The position numbers and the translations under genes were made by a program. A DNA stretch of 8,732 bases. It comes from an uncultured Lachnospiraceae bacterium. Its GTDB lineage: Bacteria; Bacillota; Clostridia; Lachnospirales; Lachnospiraceae. Where the stretch lies: positions 1 through 8,732 of the forward strand of contig CAJOLO010000162.1 in assembly GCA_905235345.1 (NCBI GenBank), given 5' to 3'. The notes beneath the pieces are model-generated. The model saw only the letters and a list, made by a program, of their open reading frames with translations, made no database searches and was not told the DNA's origin. Positions 4,869-8,732 of the stretch are shown piece after piece. How positions within the stretch are numbered: position 1 is the first letter of the stretch; each line of letters begins with the position of its first letter.

Positions 4869-5755
4869 GGCCGAACGGCGCGGGAAAATCAACAACTATC
4901 AAGATGATGACCGGTGTATTGGAACCTACAAGCGGCGAGATAATTGTTAATGGTAAAGTGCCATATAAGAATAGGGAAGCCAATGCACAGAATATCGGCG
5001 TGGTATTCGGTCAGCGAACCCAGTTATGGTGGGCGTTGCCGCTTGTGGAATCATTTAAGATATTAAAGGATATATATCGGATAAGTGACAAGGATTACAA
5101 AGATATGCTTGAACTGTATGATTCGCTGATAGACATTGGTGATTTGTATTCGAAACCAATCAGGCAGATGTCACTGGGTCAAAGGACGTTGAGTGATATT
5201 CTTGCTGCATTTCTACATAATCCGTCAGTTGTGTTTTTGGATGAACCTACCATTGGCTTGGATGTGTCCATGAAAGCAAAGATACGTAATTTCATAAGTT
5301 CACTGAATCAGGAGAAAAATACAACGGTTATCCTGACAACTCACGACATGGGAGATGTGGACGCTCTGTGCAAGAGAATCATCATTATTGACAAAGGCAC
5401 CATGCTTTATGATGATGATATAGAGAATCTTCGACAGTTCTTCGGGGCATACAGAACTTTGAAAGTTAACCTGAACCGTAGGAATACTGAAGTGACGGAG
5501 AAGATGAGAACGGAACAGCTGAGTATGGTGAAAAAAATATTGTCAGCACAATTTGTCAATATACCGTTTACATATGATACGGAGGAAGACTGGGTAAGCA
5601 TATTGATTGACGAATCCAGAATACCATTAATGAAGGTGTTAAGCTATCTTCAGGAGCAGACAACTATTTATGATGTCCGCCTGGAAGAAATATCAACAGA
5701 AAGTGTGATCAAGAAGATATATGAAAACAATGAAAAAGACAGGAAAGCAATATAA
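4841..5755 (+). CDS. ABC-2 exporter ATP-binding protein, main part (COG4586-like)
   Basis: ATPase of an export-type ABC transporter; it would power the two permeases that follow from the cytoplasmic face. Counting from the ATG at 4841, visible motifs are Walker A GPNGAGKST (10-18), Q-loop FGQRTQLWW (56-64) and an ABC signature of the form SLGQR (111-115) instead of LSGGQ, as is usual in this subfamily. Walker B VVFLDE (130-135), D-loop GLD (139-141) and the switch His in LTTHD (168) complete the set. A C-terminal extension of about 100 residues follows. All catalytic residues are present. What is missing is the first beta-strand region, which lies in the frame starting at 4695. The ATG at 4841 has no ribosome binding site, so re-initiation would be needed if the frameshift is real. 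The end overlaps the next gene by 35 bases. The substrate is unknown. Confidence 0.85.
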   Translation: MPGEIVGYLGPNGAGKSTTIKMMTGVLEPTSGEIIVNGKVPYKNREANAQNIGVVFGQRTQLWWALPLVESFKILKDIYRISDKDYKDMLELYDSLIDIGDLYSKPIRQMSLGQRTLSDILAAFLHNPSVVFLDEPTIGLDVSMKAKIRNFISSLNQEKNTTVILTTHDMGDVDALCKRIIIIDKGTMLYDDDIENLRQFFGAYRTLKVNLNRRNTEVTEKMRTEQLSMVKKILSAQFVNIPFTYDTEEDWVSILIDESRIPLMKVLSYLQEQTTIYDVRLEEISTESVIKKIYENNEKDRKAI

Positions 5756-6563
5756 TAAAATAAATTTAAGAGCCTATGGGGCTTTGATGCGCTCCGGGAT
5801 CATGGAAACATTACAATTTCGTGCCAGTGCCATTGTTATGCTCTTTGGTAATATAGTTTATCTTGTGGTTATCTATAACCTATGGAAAGCAATATATGCA
5901 TCAGTGGATACTCCTGTTGTAAATGGAATGACATTTAACGACACGATGATATATCTGGTGCTTGCGTCAGCGCAGTTTACATTTATGGAGGCGCGGCTCG
6001 TATGGTTGATGGGATGGAGTATTCAGGATGGAGATATTGTTGTACAGTTGCTAAGACCTATATCATATGAAATGTATAATCTGTTTTATATAATCGGTCA
6101 AAATATGTGTAGCTTCGTGGCAACTTTTATACCGACTTTTATTATCGTGGAGATTGTCACACACGGAGCAATACCAATCGGAGTGAATATCTTATATTAT
6201 CTGATTGCCGTTTTGATTGGTTCGTTGATCAACTTTGCGGTAGATTTTTTCGTGGGAACGATATGTCTATATACCCAGTCCATCTGGGGAATCAACATTA
6301 TGAAGGAGATATTGGTTACGTTTCTTTCAGGGGCGACAGTACCGCTTGCTTTTTTTCCGGAAACACTCCATAAGATTGTTATGTTTCTTCCGTTTCATGC
6401 AATCTATAATACACCCCTTACATTGCTGATTCATGACGATCTTCCTATAGAGCAAATTGCGGATATGATCCTTACACAGTTTGTATGGCTGGTGATTGTG
6501 TTAGTGATCGCCAAGGTATTCTGGAGAGCATCTGAACGTGTTATCACAGTCAATGGAGGATGA
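5721..6563 (+). CDS. ABC-2 type permease subunit (COG4587-like)
   Basis: A 280-residue integral membrane protein with about six hydrophobic segments near residues 35-55, 75-90, 125-147, 155-180, 195-213 and 250-268. The cytoplasmic loop after the second segment holds GDIVVQLLRPISYEMYNL (104-121), and FLSGATVPLAFFPE (201-214) precedes the last part. Both are hallmarks I associate with the COG4587 half of the COG4586/4587/3694 exporters. It starts inside the ATPase gene (35-base overlap) and its stop overlaps an ATG of the next permease frame, indicating tight coupling. The start at 5721 has only a weak AAGAAG site; the ATG nine bases later is an alternative. It probably forms a heterodimeric pore with the next gene's product. 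Confidence 0.85.
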   Translation: MKTMKKTGKQYNKINLRAYGALMRSGIMETLQFRASAIVMLFGNIVYLVVIYNLWKAIYASVDTPVVNGMTFNDTMIYLVLASAQFTFMEARLVWLMGWSIQDGDIVVQLLRPISYEMYNLFYIIGQNMCSFVATFIPTFIIVEIVTHGAIPIGVNILYYLIAVLIGSLINFAVDFFVGTICLYTQSIWGINIMKEILVTFLSGATVPLAFFPETLHKIVMFLPFHAIYNTPLTLLIHDDLPIEQIADMILTQFVWLVIVLVIAKVFWRASERVITVNGG

Positions 6564-6583
6564 AAAGAGGAGGAATAGATTGT

Positions 6584-7381
6584 ATGAAGAAATTAAAATT
6601 TTACATAAAGATATATTTTAAGATTCTCAGTCAGGATATCAAAAGTCGTATGAGCTATCGTTCCGACTTTGTAATTTCCATGATTGGTATGATATTCACT
6701 AATGCAGCGGAGTTGGCTGCATTTTATATAATGTTTTTGAATTTCCCCAGTGTATGCGGATGGACATATTATGAAATGCTGTTCCTCTATGGTTTTTCTT
6801 TGGTGGCGCTAACGCCAATGCAATGTCTGTTTGAGAATAACTGGAATCTGGGAGGATATGTGAGAAGAGGAGATTTTATCAAATATTGTTTTCGTCCGTT
6901 AAATTTGTTCTTTTACTACTTCTCAGAGATTTTCGATATAAAGGGTTTGGGACAGCTGGCAATGGGAATCGGTACACTTGTATATACATGGCATAAATTG
7001 CAGCTTCCCGTGTCGCCGTTGATATTATTGGAACTGGTGATCGCTCTTGTGTCGGCGTCCCTGTTCTTTATAGCAATTATGAATTTTGCGGCAGGAGCAA
7101 GCTTTTATCTGATCAACACCGGATTTCTTATTGGAACCATGAGCAAGTTCCGGGATTATGCGAAATATCCGGTTACGATCTATTCAAAAGGATTCAGGTT
7201 TTTGTTTACATTTATCATACCGATAGCATTTATTGCATACTATCCGAGTCTGGTGATCGTGCGACCTGATGAGATTTCTATTCTTACCTGGCTTGCACCG
7301 GTATTCGGTATTTTTTTCTTTTATATGTCGTATAAATTCTGGATGTATGGGGCAAGAAAATATTCCGGGACAGGTTCTTAA
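6584..7381 (+). CDS. ABC-2 type permease subunit (COG3694-like)
   Basis: Second permease of the exporter, 265 residues from the start chosen here. The ATG at 6584 has AAGAGGAGG (6565-6573) ten bases upstream. The alternative ATG at 6560 would add eight residues but has GGAGG touching the codon, so 6584 is preferred, and MKKLKFYIKIYFK looks like the usual N-terminus. Hydrophobic segments lie near residues 28-52, 64-82, 108-135, 145-170, 205-228 and 234-252. The loop motif RRGDFIKYCFRPLN (94-107) mirrors the GDI..LLRP loop of the first permease. The segment YAKYPVTIYSKGFRFLFTF followed by a Pro-rich strand is typical of COG3694 proteins. The gene is last in the operon, followed by a terminator at 7452. 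Confidence 0.85.
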   Translation: MKKLKFYIKIYFKILSQDIKSRMSYRSDFVISMIGMIFTNAAELAAFYIMFLNFPSVCGWTYYEMLFLYGFSLVALTPMQCLFENNWNLGGYVRRGDFIKYCFRPLNLFFYYFSEIFDIKGLGQLAMGIGTLVYTWHKLQLPVSPLILLELVIALVSASLFFIAIMNFAAGASFYLINTGFLIGTMSKFRDYAKYPVTIYSKGFRFLFTFIIPIAFIAYYPSLVIVRPDEISILTWLAPVFGIFFFYMSYKFWMYGARKYSGTGS

Positions 7382-7451
7382 TTGAAGACTATAGTTGAGG
7401 AAACTATGTATGCACCGGGGAAAATATAATATTTAAAACAGTAATAATGTG

Positions 7452-7486
7452 AAAGTCAGGAAGCTATTGTTCCTGACTTTTCTTAT
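7452..7486 (+). terminator. Rho-independent terminator of the ABC operon, overlapping the converging gene
   Basis: Perfect 11-base arms AAAGTCAGGAA (7452-7462) and TTCCTGACTTT (7470-7480) surround a 7-base loop, and TTCTTAT continues the U-rich tail on the plus strand. On the minus strand the hairpin is followed only by TTT then CAC, so it should act mainly on rightward transcription, with weaker use for the leftward genes. The stop codon of the converging 62-residue gene is in the loop. Confidence 0.85.
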
Positions 7487-7652
7487 AGTCTGATATTATC
7501 TTGTCTATTGTTTCCCTTGAAAGGGGATAATGAAATTCGCGGATGATCTTATCGGTGTCGTATCCGTGATCAACGAGATGGCGGATAGCACCACCATAAT
7601 GAAAATCTGTTACGAAATTTCCCAAAGCATCATTAAAATATTGGTTTTCCAT
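7464..7652 (-). CDS. Small conserved-looking protein of unknown function (62 aa)
   Basis: Start ATG 7652-7650 with a strong AAGGAGG ten bases upstream, so it is very likely expressed. The product has no signal peptide or membrane segment. It begins MENQYFNDALGNFVTDF and contains GGAIRHLVDHGYDTDKI (residues 20-36), then a possible helix pair (YPLSRETIDKIISDYKK). I recall similar small proteins in Lachnospiraceae with the 'GGAIRHLAD.GY' signature but know of no assigned function. The spacing of short helices is compatible with a small DNA- or protein-binding fold, which is speculation. It follows the DUF4349 gene after 21 bases, so the two are probably co-transcribed. Its last codons form one arm of the terminator hairpin. 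Confidence 0.75.
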   Translation of the reverse strand: MENQYFNDALGNFVTDFHYGGAIRHLVDHGYDTDKIIREFHYPLSRETIDKIISDYKKSQEQ

Positions 7653-7673
7653 GTGAGATTTACCTCCTTATTA

Positions 7674-8732
7674 TCAATACATAGAAGAATTTTCGTCTTT
7701 TCTATCATCACTATTTGTAGCTATGATACTTAATGCATCTGCGGTGGGAGGTGTATCTGTGTTTTTAGCAGCTTTCTTTTCAGCTTTTTTACGCTTTGAA
7801 CGCTTGATAAGTTTTATGATTACAAATACTATTATGAATATAACAATTGCCTCAGGGAGAATAAGTATAATAAAGAAGAGTAATCCTTCAGCAATATCTA
7901 AAAAGTCATGCCATGAACTGTTGATCGTATTCATGAAACGTCCTCCGAAGGAGGTTTTGGTTTCTTCTTTGTAAATGGATTCTGAAAGAGTAATGTATAC
8001 ATAACTGTAAGCTACATCGGTCTCGATCTGGGAACGACGGCTTTTTAACTGGGCAATCTTTACCTGAAGCTCTGTGATCTTGCTCTCTAATTCAAGAAGA
8101 GCAGATTCGTCTTTGATCGTCTTAACACGCTCGATATAGCGGGAAAGTTCAGCTTCATATATTTCCAGGGCTTTTTCTGTATCACTGTATTCCTGGGAAA
8201 CATTCTGTGCAGTAGAAGATTTGTTGGTAACAGTTCCGATATCACCAAAGGAATCGAGGAAATTGTTATAGTTTTTAGATGGAACACGGACAGTAAGATT
8301 GGTGGTCTTGCTTGAATTGTATGAAGAATCATTTTCGGAATAATTCTCACTTTCGATAAATCCTCCCATATCATTGATCAGATTTTTAAGCATCTCATAC
8401 GATTGATCGAATTTATCTGTTCTTATAGATACATTGCAGGTATATACCAGCATTTCTGTGTTGATGACACCCTTGTCACCGGCAGAAGTTTTCTTGTTCT
8501 CTGCATCCGTTAATGCATCATCAGAGGAAGTAGTCGTGTCTGCATAATCGGTGTAGGCGGACTCGTCTGTAGTTTCTTCATAACTGTAATCCCCGGCAGC
8601 CTCTTCGGCATAGTCATAGGATACTGATTTTGAATTGATTCCTGCATTGCCCTGAACATCATAGTCTTCATAGCTGTCATAAGCAGCAGAAGCGGCGTCT
8701 GTATAATTATCAGAATAACCGGCATTTCCACA
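7674..8732 (-). CDS. DUF4349 membrane lipoprotein, 5' end outside the window
   Basis: The frame is open from the right edge to the TGA at 7676-7674 (352 codons); the internal ATG at 8453 has no ribosome binding site and cuts the domain, so it is not the start. The first codon in the window is Cys, followed by GN. This fits the lipidated cysteine of a lipobox, with the signal peptide just beyond the edge. Residues 2-90 are a Tyr/Asp/Ser/Thr-rich low-complexity linker. The DUF4349 domain follows (about 90-308): a strand region (MLVYTCNVSIRTDKF), RVPSKNYNNFLDSFGDIG, a coiled coil at about 183-240 rich in Glu/Lys/Leu, and a strand (YSYVYITLSE). A hydrophobic membrane segment lies near 283-308, then a very basic cytoplasmic tail. 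Lipid anchor plus a C-terminal membrane helix is usual for this family, whose function is unknown. Confidence 0.85.
   Translation of the reverse strand, partial: CGNAGYSDNYTDAASAAYDSYEDYDVQGNAGINSKSVSYDYAEEAAGDYSYEETTDESAYTDYADTTTSSDDALTDAENKKTSAGDKGVINTEMLVYTCNVSIRTDKFDQSYEMLKNLINDMGGFIESENYSENDSSYNSSKTTNLTVRVPSKNYNNFLDSFGDIGTVTNKSSTAQNVSQEYSDTEKALEIYEAELSRYIERVKTIKDESALLELESKITELQVKIAQLKSRRSQIETDVAYSYVYITLSESIYKEETKTSFGGRFMNTINSSWHDFLDIAEGLLFFIILILPEAIVIFIIVFVIIKLIKRSKRKKAEKKAAKNTDTPPTADALSIIATNSDDRKDENSSMY

Noticed and set aside
8510..8731. Minus-strand open frame at the right edge
   Set aside because: It is a shifted reading of the DUF4349 lipoprotein linker; the product is Met/Pro/Thr-rich nonsense, while the true frame is continuous from the edge into the domain.
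1..8732. CRISPR array, transposon ends, phage genes, toxin-antitoxin or defence system
   Set aside because: No spaced direct repeats, no transposase or integrase motifs and no toxin or nuclease domains were seen; the only tandem repeats are coding or pentanucleotide.

Overview
The window looks like a chromosomal segment of a low- to mid-GC anaerobic Firmicute, most probably a Lachnospiraceae-type gut clostridium. This rests on gene families rather than a database match: a BspA-type leucine-rich-repeat surface protein, a sigma factor paired with a large DUF4179-like anti-sigma, a DUF4349 lipoprotein, and strong AGGAGG-type ribosome binding sites. No rRNA, tRNA, CRISPR array, transposase, integrase or recognisable defence island is visible.

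Layout. (1) At the left edge the first 12 codons of a minus-strand gene (probable AAA-type ATPase) run out of the window, behind a near-perfect sigma-A promoter with a palindrome at its transcription start. (2) From 277 to 2452 on the plus strand lies one broken surface-protein gene. It has a signal peptide in one frame, a right-handed beta-helix started in a second and finished in a third, then a 20-residue tandem repeat and a BspA-type LRR end that looks cut short. (3) 2556-4212 holds an overlapping ECF-like sigma / membrane anti-sigma pair. (4) 4213-4694 is a 480-base gene-poor stretch with an inverted repeat, a good promoter, a probable relic of an ABC ATPase C-terminus, and a strong hairpin terminator. 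(5) 4695-7381 is a three-gene ABC-2 exporter operon (ATPase, permease, permease) of the uncharacterised COG4586/4587/3694 type. Its ATPase gene carries a frameshift just upstream of Walker A. (6) On the minus strand, converging on that operon, are a DUF4349 lipoprotein gene (cut by the right edge exactly at the lipoprotein cysteine) and a 62-residue protein. The stop codon of the latter sits in the loop of the terminator between the two operons.

How it fits together. The sigma/anti-sigma pair probably senses something outside the membrane and could control nearby surface or transport genes, but no target promoter can be proven here. The exporter has both permease halves and an intact nucleotide-binding core, so it may still work if translation starts at the internal ATG. 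Three frameshifts in two genes, all of the same sense, are the most unusual property of the window; decay and assembly error cannot be separated without reads or relatives. I found no convincing undescribed multi-gene system. The best lead is the promoter / small ORF / terminator arrangement in front of the exporter, which is either a relic or an attenuation leader.
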